This document shows, piece by piece, positions 34,130 through 43,614 of a DNA stretch of 64,000 nt (position 1 is its first letter; each line of letters opens with the position of its first letter). Made by a program: the position numbers and the translations under genes. The stretch lies in assembly GCF_046254905.1 (NCBI RefSeq), contig NZ_CP158016.1:3224001-3288000 (forward strand). Direction: 5' to 3'. The notes below the pieces were generated by a model that saw only the letters and a program-made list of their open reading frames with translations, was not told where the DNA came from and did not search any database. Origin of the DNA: Pseudaeromonas aegiceratis. GTDB lineage: Bacteria > Pseudomonadota > Gammaproteobacteria > Enterobacterales > Aeromonadaceae.

Positions 34130-35284
34130 TTAGTCCGCCTGCTTACGCAGGAAGGCCGGAATATCCAGGTAATCCGGTTCGCTGCGGGTCGGTACCGGCT
34201 CGGCATTCACCGCCGTCTGGGACGGACGATCTTCGAAGCGCGGCAGCGGATTGTCGAACGGACGCGTCCGCGGTTGCTCTGTCTTCTGGGCGGTCTTCAC
34301 CAGGGTGATTTCCGGCTTGCGCTCGTTGCCAATCCCGGTGGCCACCACGGTCACCCGCAGTTCGTCTTCCAGGTTCGGGTCGATGACGGCCCCCACCACC
34401 ACGGTGGCATTTTCGGAGGCAAAGGCCTTGACCGCGTTACCGACGGTCTCGAACTCCTCCATGGTCACGTCCATGCCGGCGGTGATGTTCACCAGTATGC
34501 CCCGGGCACCGGCCAGATCCACGTCTTCCAGCAGCGGGCTGGAGATGGCCTTCTCGGCGGCCTCTTCGGCTCTGTCATCCCCCCGGGCGATGCCGGTCCC
34601 CATCATGGCGGTGCCCATCTCACGCATCACGGTGCGCACGTCGGCAAAGTCGACGTTGATGAGGCCAGGACGGGTGATCAGCTCGGCGATCCCCTGCACG
34701 GCGCCCAGCAGCACGTCGTTGGCGGCCTTGAAGGCATCCAGCAGGCTGACGCCACGGCCCAGCACCTTCAGCAGCTTGTCGTTGGGGATGGTGATCAGGG
34801 AGTCCACATGCTTGGACAGCTCGTCGATCCCCTGCAGGGCGAAGCTCATGCGCTTCTTGCCCTCGAAGTTGAACGGCTTGGTCACCACGGCCACGGTCAG
34901 GATACCCAGCTCCTTGGCCACCTCGGCCACCACGGGCGCGGCGCCGGTGCCGGTGCCACCGCCCATGCCGGCGGCGATGAACACCATGTCGGAACCTTCC
35001 AGCATCTGCCGGATGTCATCACGGTTTTCCAGGGCCGCCTCACGGCCTATGTCCGGGTTGGCCCCCGCCCCCAGCCCCTTGGTGATGTTGCCACCAATCT
35101 GGACCGTGGACTCGGCACCCGAGTTGCGCAGCGCCTGGGCATCGGTATTGATGGCGATGAAGTGCACGCCTTCGATGCTCTGACGAACCATGTGCTCGAC
35201 GGCATTACCACCGCCGCCCCCGACCCCGATCACTTTGATGACGGCGTCGTCTCCTTGGCTTCCTACCGGTTCAAACGTAAACAT
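34130..35284 (-). CDS. ftsZ: Cell division GTPase FtsZ
   Basis: Tubulin-like ring protein. 384 aa (E. coli 383). GTP-binding signature GGGTGTG at 108-114, T7 loop NVDFADVRTVM, a disordered linker rich in Pro/Arg/Thr (about 318-365) and the conserved C-terminal peptide DYLDIPAFLRKQAD that binds FtsA and ZipA. 39 bp after ftsA. Confidence 0.98.
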   Translation of the reverse strand: MFTFEPVGSQGDDAVIKVIGVGGGGGNAVEHMVRQSIEGVHFIAINTDAQALRNSGAESTVQIGGNITKGLGAGANPDIGREAALENRDDIRQMLEGSDMVFIAAGMGGGTGTGAAPVVAEVAKELGILTVAVVTKPFNFEGKKRMSFALQGIDELSKHVDSLITIPNDKLLKVLGRGVSLLDAFKAANDVLLGAVQGIAELITRPGLINVDFADVRTVMREMGTAMMGTGIARGDDRAEEAAEKAISSPLLEDVDLAGARGILVNITAGMDVTMEEFETVGNAVKAFASENATVVVGAVIDPNLEDELRVTVVATGIGNERKPEITLVKTAQKTEQPRTRPFDNPLPRFEDRPSQTAVNAEPVPTRSEPDYLDIPAFLRKQAD

Positions 35285-35323
35285 GATTTTTTCTCCGCAC
35301 TGTTTTTGCTGTCATCGCAAAAA

Positions 35324-36580
35324 TTAAAATTCGCCCCGTAACCAGGTGCTCAGCCGCTTGAACAGGCCGCCCACGCTGGTCTTCACCGATGCATCGCGGA
35401 TGCCCATCCCCTGATGCATCTTGCCGTACTGCAGCAGACCCACGGCGGTGGAAAACGCCGGTGCCTGCACGTAATCCGTCAGGCCCCGCACGTTCATGGG
35501 TTCCCCCACCCGGACCTGGCTTTGGAAAATTTGTTCGGCGCACTCGACGATACCCTCGATCTGCGCCGCACCGCCGGTGAGTACCACGCCGGCGGCCAGT
35601 TGATGCTTGACCCCCTGGGCGCGCAATTCGTTCTGCACCCGTTGCAGCTCATCGTGCACCATGCCCAAGAGCTCGCTGTAGCGAGGCTCGATCACCTCCG
35701 CCAGAGTTTGTCTTTGCAAACTACGGGCCGGACGACCGCCCACGCTGGGCACCTCTATGGTGTCTTCCTTGCTGACCAGGCGGCCCAAGGCACAGCCATA
35801 GCGCACCTTGATGGCCTCGGCATCCACCGGCGGCGTGCCGAAGGCGTAGGCGATGTCGCTGGTGACCGCATTGCCGGCATAGGGGATCACCTTGGTGAAA
35901 CGCAGGGCGCCGCCGGTAAACACCGCCAGGTCCATGGTCCCGCCACCGATGTCCACCACACAGACCCCCAGCTCCTTCTCGTCCTCGGTCAGTACCGCGT
36001 AGCTGGAGGCCAGGGCCGAGAAGATCAACTGATCCACCTTGAGCCCCACCCGCTCCACGCATTTCTCTATGTTGCGGGCCATGTCGTTGTGGCAGGTGAT
36101 CAGGTGCACCTTGGCACCCATGCGCACCCCGGACAGGCCGATGGGGTTCTTGATCCCCTCCTGGTAATCGATGGAGTACTCCTGGGGCAGCACGTGCAAC
36201 ACCCTGTGCTCCTCGGGCAGGCGCACCGACTTGGCGGTGTGGATGACGTTGTCCACGTCCTCCTGGGTCACCTCCTCCTCGGAGATGGGCACCATGCCCT
36301 TCTCGTTGCGGCACTCGATGTGCCGGCCGGAGATCCCCAAAAACACGGTGGAGATATGGCAATCGGCCATCATCTCCGCCTCGTCCACCGCGCGCTGCAG
36401 GGATTTGACCACGGACTCCAGATCGTTGACGCCGCCCTTGTCCATGCCGCGGGCGGCATGGGTGCCCAGGCCAACGATGTTGATCTCCCCATCTGGCAAC
36501 ACTTCACCGACCAGCACGGCCACCTTGGTGGTGCCGATATCGAGTCCGACGATCAGATTTCTATCTGTGGTCTTGGTCAT
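35324..36580 (-). CDS. ftsA: Cell division protein FtsA
   Basis: Actin-like ATPase that tethers FtsZ to the membrane. 418 aa from the ATG at 36580 (AAGGGA upstream; E. coli 420). LDIGTTKVAVLVGE (phosphate 1), VVDIGGGTMDLAVF (phosphate 2) and VLTGGAAQIEGI, then the C-terminal amphipathic helix GLFKRLSTWLRGEF that inserts in the membrane. The start overlaps the ftsQ end by 20 bp. Confidence 0.97.
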   Translation of the reverse strand: MTKTTDRNLIVGLDIGTTKVAVLVGEVLPDGEINIVGLGTHAARGMDKGGVNDLESVVKSLQRAVDEAEMMADCHISTVFLGISGRHIECRNEKGMVPISEEEVTQEDVDNVIHTAKSVRLPEEHRVLHVLPQEYSIDYQEGIKNPIGLSGVRMGAKVHLITCHNDMARNIEKCVERVGLKVDQLIFSALASSYAVLTEDEKELGVCVVDIGGGTMDLAVFTGGALRFTKVIPYAGNAVTSDIAYAFGTPPVDAEAIKVRYGCALGRLVSKEDTIEVPSVGGRPARSLQRQTLAEVIEPRYSELLGMVHDELQRVQNELRAQGVKHQLAAGVVLTGGAAQIEGIVECAEQIFQSQVRVGEPMNVRGLTDYVQAPAFSTAVGLLQYGKMHQGMGIRDASVKTSVGGLFKRLSTWLRGEF

Positions 36581-37313
36581 TACCAGTCCCTTCGCTCGCT
36601 TTCCAACCCACCGCGACCCCGGTGTCGTAACGCAGGTCGATGTATGCCATCTTCTCCCGCTCCTCCAACAAGGGGTACACGTCAATAAACCGCTGCAGAC
36701 GGGCCAGGGTATCGCCACGTCCCAGCTTGAGACGCGGCCCGTCGGCCAGCTGCACTTCCCAGGCGTGGCGCTCCGTCAGATGCAGCGCCGCCACCTTGTA
36801 ACCATTGAGCCCCAGCAACCGCTGGAACTGCTGATACTGATCCCACACCCGATCCGCCATGGTGTCCGGCCCCGACAGGGTCACCAGGGGCTGCTTGAGC
36901 CGCTCCAGGGGCGCCGTGAAGATGTCCCCCCGATCACTCAGCAGCCGATCCTCGCCCCAGTGGGCCCGCGGCGTCTTCTCCACCACGTAGACGTACAGCA
37001 GGGCCGGCCACCGCTTGCGCACCGACACCCTGTGCACCCAGGGCAGGCCTTCGATCCGTTGCTGCACCTCGTTCACATCCAGGGTGAAGAAGTTGTTTAG
37101 CGCCGGGTCATCCTGCAGGGCGGCCCTGACATCCTCCCGGGTGACATACTCCAGCTCCCCCTGCACCACTAGGCCGCTCACCGGCACCAGATCCTGTTCG
37201 AACAAGCCCCGATGCACATCCAAGCCGGCGCGGGAGAGGCCAAACACCACGGCGGCAAAAAACAGCAGCCCGAACAGGAACTCACCTCGGGTGCGCGGCG
37301 ACATCTGTTCCAT
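36561..37313 (-). CDS. ftsQ: Cell division protein FtsQ
   Basis: 250 aa bitopic protein. Short cytoplasmic N-terminus, one transmembrane helix (about 12-28, FLFGLLFFAAVVFGLSRAG), a periplasmic POTRA domain (VSGLVVQGELEYVTREDVRA) and a beta domain ending near YIDLRYDTGVAVGWK. It links early and late division proteins. It follows a 196-bp gap that has its own promoter rather than ddl. Confidence 0.96.
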   Translation of the reverse strand: MEQMSPRTRGEFLFGLLFFAAVVFGLSRAGLDVHRGLFEQDLVPVSGLVVQGELEYVTREDVRAALQDDPALNNFFTLDVNEVQQRIEGLPWVHRVSVRKRWPALLYVYVVEKTPRAHWGEDRLLSDRGDIFTAPLERLKQPLVTLSGPDTMADRVWDQYQQFQRLLGLNGYKVAALHLTERHAWEVQLADGPRLKLGRGDTLARLQRFIDVYPLLEEREKMAYIDLRYDTGVAVGWKASEGTGNDQDHR

Positions 37314-37409
37314 TTAGGGTCTCATCGCTGCATGTGGCAGCCGCCAATCAAAATCCAATGCCATCGCGCCAGACATCACCTATAAATCGCCCCTGCGGGC
37401 AAGTGGGCC

Positions 37410-37437
37410 ATTATAGCCAGCCCCATCCACAGGACAA
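37410..37437 (-). promoter_or_regulatory. Promoter of ftsQ-ftsA-ftsZ
   Basis: The minus strand has -35 TTGTCC (37432-37437) and a perfect -10 TATAAT (37410-37415) with a 16-nt spacer. Transcription would start near 37403, giving a leader of about 90 nt. It lies in the murC-ftsQ gap where many relatives have ddl. Confidence 0.72.
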
Positions 37438-37474
37438 AACCGCCAACCCGGCCCGAAACGCGAAAATTTGCGCT

Positions 37475-37483
37475 TTATCCACA
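37475..37483. promoter_or_regulatory. DnaA box upstream of ftsQ promoter
   Basis: TTATCCACA, a perfect match to the DnaA consensus TTATNCACA, 38 bp upstream of the -35. A second weaker site CCATCCACA (37423-37431, two mismatches) touches the -35. One perfect 9-mer occurs by chance fairly often, so function is only suggested by position. Confidence 0.4.
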
Positions 37484-37509
37484 GCCTGGGGGGCAGATTT
37501 TCACCGCCG

Positions 37510-38964
37510 TTACACCTGGGCCTTCATCTTGTCGCAATCCAGCTGCAACTGGGCCAGCTGGCGACACAGGGCGCCCACGTTACCGGCCCCCTGGGTCAGC
37601 ACCATGTCGCCGTCGGCCACCAGCTCGGCCAGCACCGCCGGCACCTCCGCCGGGGTGGCGACAAACACCGGATCCAATTGACCTCGCTGCCGAATGGAGC
37701 GGCACAGGGCACGGCCGTCGGCCCCGGGGATGGGATCCTCGCCGGCGGCATACACATCCAGCAGGATCAAGGCATCCACCTTGGACAGCACCTCGGCGAA
37801 GTCGTCGTACAGATCCCGGGTGCGGGTGTAACGGTGGGGCTGGAAGATCATCACCAGGCGCTTCTCCGGCCAGCCGGCCCGCACCGCGTTGATGGTGGCC
37901 CGCACCTCGCTGGGATGGTGGCCGTAATCGTCCACCAGCATGGCCTTGCCACGCCCGGTCTCAAACTCGCCATACTGCTGGAAGCGGCGCCCCACCCCTT
38001 CGAAGCGGGCCAGGGCCGCGACTATGGCCCCATCCTCGATGCCATCTTCGCTGGCCACCGCAATGGCGGCGGCGGCATTGAGGGCATTATGCCTGCCAGG
38101 AAGATTCAATTGAACCGGAAGCACAGAGCCATCCGGCCGTCTGACGCGAAAACGGCTGTGATTGCCTTCCTGCACGAAGTCCAGCACCTGCAGATCCGCC
38201 TCGTCGCTATAGCCATAGGTGAGGCAGGCGCGGCCGATCTCCGGCAGCATGCCCTTGATCACGGGATCATCCACACAGACCACCGCCAGGCCGTAGAACG
38301 GCAGGTTGTGCAGGAACTCCAGGAAGGTGGCCCGCAGCTTGCTGAAGTCGCCACCATAGGTGTCCATGTGGTCCGCCTCGATATTGGTGACGATGGAGAC
38401 CATGGGCTGCAGGTGCAGGAAGGAGGCGTCGCTCTCGTCCGCCTCGGCGATCAGATAGCGTCCCATGCCCAGCCGGGCATTGGTGCCGGCACTGTTGAGC
38501 AGGCCGCCGATGACGAAGGTCGGATCCCGACCGGCCTCGGCATAGATGCTGGCCACCAGGCTGGTGGTGGTGGTCTTGCCGTGGGTGCCGGCGATGGCGA
38601 TGCCGTGGCGATAGCGCATCAGCTCCGCCAGCATCTCGGCCCGGCGCACCAGCGGGATGCGCAGCTCATGGGCGGCCTGAATTTCCGGGTTGTCGCCGTG
38701 GATGGCGGTGGAGACCACCACCACGCTGGCGCCCTTGACCTGGGCCGCCTGGTGGCCGATGAAGATGGTGGCGCCCAGGGAAGCCAGCCGCTCGGTCACG
38801 GCGTTGCTGGCGATGTCGGAGCCGCTGATCTCATAGCCCTCGTTGGCCAGCACCTCGGCGATGCCCCCCATGCCGGCGCCACCGATGCCGATGAAGTGAA
38901 TGCGGCGCACCCGGCGCATCTCCGGGATCATGGTTCTGAGTTTGGCCAGTTCTACCTTTGTCAT
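37510..38964 (-). CDS. murC: UDP-N-acetylmuramate--L-alanine ligase
   Basis: First peptide-stem ligase, ATP-dependent. 484 aa from the ATG at 38964. This start gives MTKVELAKLRTMIPEMRRVR, matching the E. coli N-terminus; a TTG four codons earlier abuts its ribosome site. N-terminal FIGIGGAGMGGIAEVL (UDP site), P-loop GTHGKTTT at 126-133, and a ligase-specific SDASF loop. Starts one base after the murG stop. Confidence 0.97.
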   Translation of the reverse strand: MTKVELAKLRTMIPEMRRVRRIHFIGIGGAGMGGIAEVLANEGYEISGSDIASNAVTERLASLGATIFIGHQAAQVKGASVVVVSTAIHGDNPEIQAAHELRIPLVRRAEMLAELMRYRHGIAIAGTHGKTTTTSLVASIYAEAGRDPTFVIGGLLNSAGTNARLGMGRYLIAEADESDASFLHLQPMVSIVTNIEADHMDTYGGDFSKLRATFLEFLHNLPFYGLAVVCVDDPVIKGMLPEIGRACLTYGYSDEADLQVLDFVQEGNHSRFRVRRPDGSVLPVQLNLPGRHNALNAAAAIAVASEDGIEDGAIVAALARFEGVGRRFQQYGEFETGRGKAMLVDDYGHHPSEVRATINAVRAGWPEKRLVMIFQPHRYTRTRDLYDDFAEVLSKVDALILLDVYAAGEDPIPGADGRALCRSIRQRGQLDPVFVATPAEVPAVLAELVADGDMVLTQGAGNVGALCRQLAQLQLDCDKMKAQV

Positions 38965-38965
38965 G

Positions 38966-40054
38966 CTAACGCTCAATCCTGTTGCTCTCGCCGGTCACTT
39001 GCCGGCAGATGCTGGTCACCCTGGCTGTCGCATCCAGGATGGCCGCTTCCCGCGCCAGCCGGCCCATCTGGACCAGCTGCGCCCGATTCTCGTCCCACTG
39101 CCGCACCTGGGCCGCCAGCCCCTCGGCGGTCAAGGTCGCCTGAGGCATCAGCACAGCCGCACCGCGCTCGGTGAGGCTGCGGGCATTGTGGGTCTGGTGA
39201 TCGTCCACCGCATGGGGCAGTGGCACGAAGATGGCCGGCAATCCGGCGGCCGCCAGCTCGGCCACCGTCAGGGCGCCGGCCCGGCAGATCACCAGATCCG
39301 CCCAGCCGTAGGCCTCGGCCATGTCCTGGATAAACTCGCTCACCACCACGTCCTGCCGGCCGGCCTGGTCGTAGGCGGCACGCACCGCCTCGGCATGACC
39401 CCGCCCGGCCTGATGACGCACCGTCACCGGCAGTGGCGCCAGGGCGCCGGGCACCCGCTCGTTGAGCGGCCGCGCGCCGAGACTCCCCCCCAGGATCAGC
39501 ACCCGCAAAGGCCGATCCAGCACCGGCTGATAGTCGCGGGTCGCCCCCACCGCCATCACCTCGGCCCGCACCGGGTTGCCCACCACCAGCGTCTTGGCGG
39601 ACTCGGGGAAAGCGCCGGCGAAACCCTGCAGCACAAAGCGGGAGAGCCGGGCCAGCAAGCGGTTGGTCATGCCGGCGGCGGCGTTCTGCTCATGAATGAG
39701 CAGCGGCTTGCCACACAGCCAGGCGGCCAGGCCGCCGGGGCCGGCGGCAAAGCCCCCCATGCCCATCACCAGATCCGGCTGCAGCCGGCGGATCACCCGG
39801 CGCGCCTGCCACACGGCCTTGATGATGCGAAACGGCGCCGCCAGCAGCCGCTTGAGTCCATTGCCCCGCACCCCCTGGATGTCGATGAAGTGGATGGGAT
39901 AGCCATGGGCCGGCACCAGCTGGGCCTCCATGCGATCAGCGGTGCCCAGCCAGTGGATCTGCCAGCCAGCCTGCTGCAGCTCGTGGGCCACCGCCAGTCC
40001 GGGGAACACATGGCCCCCGGTACCGCCCGCCATCACCAGCAGGGTCTTACTCAT
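38966..40054 (-). CDS. murG: Undecaprenyl-PP-MurNAc-pentapeptide N-acetylglucosaminyltransferase
   Basis: Makes lipid II at the inner face of the membrane (GT-B fold). 362 aa. N-terminal G-loop AGGTGGHVFPGLAVA (about 9-23), second G-loop LILGGSLGARPLNE, and donor-site CRAGALTVAELAAAGLPAIFVPLP. Start overlaps the ftsW stop (ATGA). Confidence 0.97.
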   Translation of the reverse strand: MSKTLLVMAGGTGGHVFPGLAVAHELQQAGWQIHWLGTADRMEAQLVPAHGYPIHFIDIQGVRGNGLKRLLAAPFRIIKAVWQARRVIRRLQPDLVMGMGGFAAGPGGLAAWLCGKPLLIHEQNAAAGMTNRLLARLSRFVLQGFAGAFPESAKTLVVGNPVRAEVMAVGATRDYQPVLDRPLRVLILGGSLGARPLNERVPGALAPLPVTVRHQAGRGHAEAVRAAYDQAGRQDVVVSEFIQDMAEAYGWADLVICRAGALTVAELAAAGLPAIFVPLPHAVDDHQTHNARSLTERGAAVLMPQATLTAEGLAAQVRQWDENRAQLVQMGRLAREAAILDATARVTSICRQVTGESNRIER

Positions 40055-41232
40055 GCTTCCACCTTCAGTCGCGCCTGGTTATCCGCCAGGCGCTGCTCAT
40101 AATCGATCCGCAGCAGCACAGCCACGCCTATGCCCATGGCGATGAGGCTGGAGCCGCCGTAGCTCACCAGGGGCAGGGTCAACCCCTTGGTGGGCAGCAT
40201 GCCGGCGGCCGCCCCCACGTTTACCACCGTCTGAAAACTGAACCAGATACCGATCCCCGAGGCCAGGTAGCCGGCAAACAGCTTGCCCTGCTTGAGGGCC
40301 GCCCGGCCGATCTGCAGCGCCTTCAACGCCAGGGCCAGCTGCAACGCCAGCACCACCAGGATGCCGAAGAAGCCCAACTCCTCCCCCAGAATGGCCACCA
40401 CGAAGTCGGTGTGGGCCTCCGGCAGGTATTCGAGCTTCTGCACCGAGTTGCCCAGCCCCTGGCCCCAGAAGCCACCGCGACCGAAGGCCATCAGGGACTG
40501 GGTCAGCTGGTAGCCGCTGCCGAAGGGATCCGCCCAGGGGTCGAGGAAGGAGGTCACCCGCCGCATCCGGTAGGGCTCGAACAGGATCAGGGCCACCAGG
40601 GCCGCCACCCCCATGAGGATCATGGCGATGAACTGGAACAATCGGGCGCCGCCGATAAACAGCAGCCCCAGGGTGGTGACGAACAGCACCACCACGGAAC
40701 CCAGATCCGGCTGGGCCAGCAGCAGGGCGGAGAGGCAGAACACCACCGCCAATGGCTTGATGAAGCCCATCCACTGGGCCCGCACCTCGTCGCTGCGCCG
40801 CACCAGATAACCCGCCATGTAGGTGATCACCACGAACTTGGCGATCTCCGCCGGCTGCAGGTTCAGCGGGCCGAAACCGATCCAGCGCTTGGCGCCGTTG
40901 ACGCTGTGGCCCACCGCCAGGGTGGCCAGCAGCAGCAGCAAGGAGAGCAGCAACAGGGGGCCACTCCACTCCTGCCACTGCTTCACCGGGATCTGCAGGC
41001 AGCCGACGCCGATGAGCAGGCACACCAGCAGGAACACCAGGTGCCGCTTGACGAAGAAGAAGGCGTCGTTGCGCAGGGAGAGGCCTTCGGTGATGGAGGC
41101 CGAGGCCACCATCACCAGGCCAAACAGCATCAGGCTGACCACCAGCACCAGCAGCTGCCGATCATAGGCACTGGGCCGGCTGGGCATCAGCCAGTCCCAG
41201 GTGATCGTGCTGAGGTGCTTGAGCCAGCTCAT
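40051..41232 (-). CDS. ftsW: Septal peptidoglycan polymerase FtsW
   Basis: SEDS-family lipid II glycosyltransferase that pairs with FtsI. 393 aa from the ATG at 41232 (overlaps the murD stop as ATGA). About ten hydrophobic helices. SEDS landmarks: KRWIGFGPLNLQPAEIAKF (catalytic-loop region), DPWADPFGSGYQLTQSLMAFGRGGFWGQGLG, PEAHTDFVVAILGEELGF and PTKGLTLPLVSYGGSSL. Confidence 0.97.
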   Translation of the reverse strand: MSWLKHLSTITWDWLMPSRPSAYDRQLLVLVVSLMLFGLVMVASASITEGLSLRNDAFFFVKRHLVFLLVCLLIGVGCLQIPVKQWQEWSGPLLLLSLLLLLATLAVGHSVNGAKRWIGFGPLNLQPAEIAKFVVITYMAGYLVRRSDEVRAQWMGFIKPLAVVFCLSALLLAQPDLGSVVVLFVTTLGLLFIGGARLFQFIAMILMGVAALVALILFEPYRMRRVTSFLDPWADPFGSGYQLTQSLMAFGRGGFWGQGLGNSVQKLEYLPEAHTDFVVAILGEELGFFGILVVLALQLALALKALQIGRAALKQGKLFAGYLASGIGIWFSFQTVVNVGAAAGMLPTKGLTLPLVSYGGSSLIAMGIGVAVLLRIDYEQRLADNQARLKVEA

Positions 41233-42521
41233 AGGGCCTCCACCAGCTCGGCGAAGCAATCGCCCCGCTGCTCGAAGTTCTTGAACTGATCCAGGCTGGC
41301 GCAGGCCGGCGCCAGCAGCACCCAATCACCGGGCACCGCCAGCTCGGCGGCGCGGGCCACCGCGGCGGCCAGATCCGCCACCTGCTCGGTCTGGGGACCC
41401 AGGCCGGCCAGCAGGGCGCCATCCTGGCCATAGCAGAACATGTGATGCACCTGATGGCCCAGCAGGGCGCCCACCGGGGCGAAATCCTGCCCCTTGCCCT
41501 GGCCGCCGGCGATGAGCCACAGCCGACCCTGGACGCCTTCCAGCACGCCGGCCACCGCCGCCAGGGTGGAGCCCACGTTGGTGGCCTTGGAATCATTGAC
41601 CCAGCGCACGCCGCCCTTCTCGGCGACGAACTGGCAGCGGTGCGGCAGGCCGGTGAAGCGGCGCAGCACCGCCAACTGGGCGGCGCGGGGGATGCCCACG
41701 GCGTCGCTCAACGCCATGGCCGCCAGGGCGTTGGCCTGGTTATGGGCGCCGACGATCTTGAGATCGCTCACCGGCAGCACGGGCTCACCGGCCACCGCCA
41801 GCTGCAACTCGCCATCCAGCATGACCCGGCCATAGGCCGCCGCATCCAGGCCGAAGGAGCACCAGACATCACCGTCAGGCGGCAGGGTGGCGACATCGTC
41901 CCGGTTCACCAGCCTCTTCTGCGCCCCCAGGAACACCCGCTGCTTGGCGGCCAGGTAACCGGCCATGCCGTCGTAGCGATCCAGGTGATCCTCGCTGAGG
42001 TTCAAGATGGTGGCCACTGCTGGCTTGAGGCTGAAGGTGGTCTCCAGCTGGAAGCTGGAGAGCTCCAGCACATAGAGATCCGCCGGCGTCTTGAGCAAGT
42101 CCAGGGCCGGGGTACCGATATTGCCCCCCACCCCTACGCGCCATCCCGCCTCGGCGGCCATCTCCCCCACCAGCGTGGTGACGGTACTCTTGCCATTGGA
42201 GCCTGTGATGGCCACCACGGGGGCCTGGGCCTCCCGGGCCAGCAGCTCGATGTCACCGATGATCTCCACCCCGGCCTCGGCGGCGGCGCGCAGGGCCGGC
42301 GTTGCCAGGGGGATGCCGGGGCTGGCCACGATAAGGTCGGCCTGGCACAGCAGGGCGGCATCCAGCGGACCGCTGATGAGGGGCACCTGGGACGGCAGGG
42401 CGTCGCGGCCCGGGGGCTGCGCCCGGGTATCCAGCACGGTCGGGATCTGGCCACGGGCGAGGAAGTACGCCACGCAGGAGAGCCCCGTCTTACCCAGTCC
42501 TATGATGACAACCTTGGCCAT
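41229..42521 (-). CDS. murD: UDP-N-acetylmuramoyl-L-alanine--D-glutamate ligase
   Basis: Adds D-Glu. 430 aa. The second of two close ATGs (42521) is used because AAGGA is then 7 nt away. GLGKTGLSCVAYFLARG (N-terminal Rossmann), P-loop GSNGKSTVTTL, NLSEDHLDRYDGM and the C-terminal VNDSKATNVGSTLAAV. Follows mraY after 10 bp. Confidence 0.97.
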   Translation of the reverse strand: MAKVVIIGLGKTGLSCVAYFLARGQIPTVLDTRAQPPGRDALPSQVPLISGPLDAALLCQADLIVASPGIPLATPALRAAAEAGVEIIGDIELLAREAQAPVVAITGSNGKSTVTTLVGEMAAEAGWRVGVGGNIGTPALDLLKTPADLYVLELSSFQLETTFSLKPAVATILNLSEDHLDRYDGMAGYLAAKQRVFLGAQKRLVNRDDVATLPPDGDVWCSFGLDAAAYGRVMLDGELQLAVAGEPVLPVSDLKIVGAHNQANALAAMALSDAVGIPRAAQLAVLRRFTGLPHRCQFVAEKGGVRWVNDSKATNVGSTLAAVAGVLEGVQGRLWLIAGGQGKGQDFAPVGALLGHQVHHMFCYGQDGALLAGLGPQTEQVADLAAAVARAAELAVPGDWVLLAPACASLDQFKNFEQRGDCFAELVEAL

Positions 42522-42531
42522 GTGCATGTCC

Positions 42532-43614
42532 TTATCTCAACTTCAGGGTTACCAGACCCACCAGCACCAGCACCAGTGTGATGATCCAGAAGCGGACGAT
42601 CACCCGCGGCTCCGGCCAGCCCTTGAGTTCGTAGTGGTGGTGGATGGGCGCCATGCGGAAGATGCGCTGACCCCGCAGCTTGAAGGAGCCCACCTGCAGG
42701 ATCACCGAGACGGTCTCCATCACGAAGACGCCGCCCATGATCACCAGCAGGAACTCCTGGCGCAGCAGCACGGCGATGACCCCCAGCAGGGCCCCCAGGG
42801 CCAGGGAACCCACGTCCCCCATGAACACCTGGGCCGGGTAGGTGTTGAACCAGAGGAAGCCCAGCCCAGCCCCGACGATGGCGGTACAGACCACCACCAG
42901 CTCGGAGGCATGCACCACATAGGGGATGTGCAGGTAATTGGCGAAGTTGACGTTGCCGGTGGCCCAGGCCACCAGGGCGAAGCCCGCCGCCACCATGACG
43001 GTGGGCATGATGGCCAAGCCATCCAGACCGTCGGTGAGGTTCACCGCGTTGGAGGCCCCGACGATGGCGAAATAGACCAGGGGGATGAACAGCAGCCCCA
43101 GCACCGGCATGAAGCCCTTGAAGAAGGGCACCACCAGCTGGGTCTGGGCATCAGAGGTGGCGGTGGCAAACAGGAAGATGCCCACCGCCAGGGCGGCGGC
43201 GGACTGCCAGAAGTACTTCCAGCGGGCGATGAGGCCCTTGGTGTCCTTGCGCACCACCTTGCGGTAGTCATCCACGAAGCCGATGGCGCCAAAGGCCACC
43301 AGCACGAACAGCACCACCCAAACATAGGGGTTGGAGAGCTTGGCCCACAGCAGCACTGAGACGGCGATGGCGAAGAGGATCATCACCCCGCCCATGGTGG
43401 GGGTGCCGCGCTTGCTGAAATGGGACTCGGGACCGTCATGGCGCACCACCTGACCGATCTGCAGCAGCTGCAGGCGGCGGATCACGTGGGGGCCCACCCA
43501 CAGGGCGATGCCCAGGGCGGTGAGGATGGCCATGATGGCGCGGAAGGTCAGGTAACCCACCACGTTGAACAAAGAGATATAGGGCGTAAGTGCCTCGGCC
43601 AGCCAGACTAGCAT
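42532..43614 (-). CDS. mraY: Phospho-N-acetylmuramoyl-pentapeptide transferase
   Basis: Membrane enzyme forming lipid I. 360 aa, exactly the E. coli length, ten hydrophobic helices. Catalytic signatures: KRGTPTMGGVMI, FVDDYRKV (aspartate pair), NAVNLTDGLDGLA, FMGDVGSLALG and MAPIHHHYELKGWPE. The ATG at 43614 has AAGGAG upstream and overlaps the murF end by 7 bp. Confidence 0.98.
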   Translation of the reverse strand: MLVWLAEALTPYISLFNVVGYLTFRAIMAILTALGIALWVGPHVIRRLQLLQIGQVVRHDGPESHFSKRGTPTMGGVMILFAIAVSVLLWAKLSNPYVWVVLFVLVAFGAIGFVDDYRKVVRKDTKGLIARWKYFWQSAAALAVGIFLFATATSDAQTQLVVPFFKGFMPVLGLLFIPLVYFAIVGASNAVNLTDGLDGLAIMPTVMVAAGFALVAWATGNVNFANYLHIPYVVHASELVVVCTAIVGAGLGFLWFNTYPAQVFMGDVGSLALGALLGVIAVLLRQEFLLVIMGGVFVMETVSVILQVGSFKLRGQRIFRMAPIHHHYELKGWPEPRVIVRFWIITLVLVLVGLVTLKLR

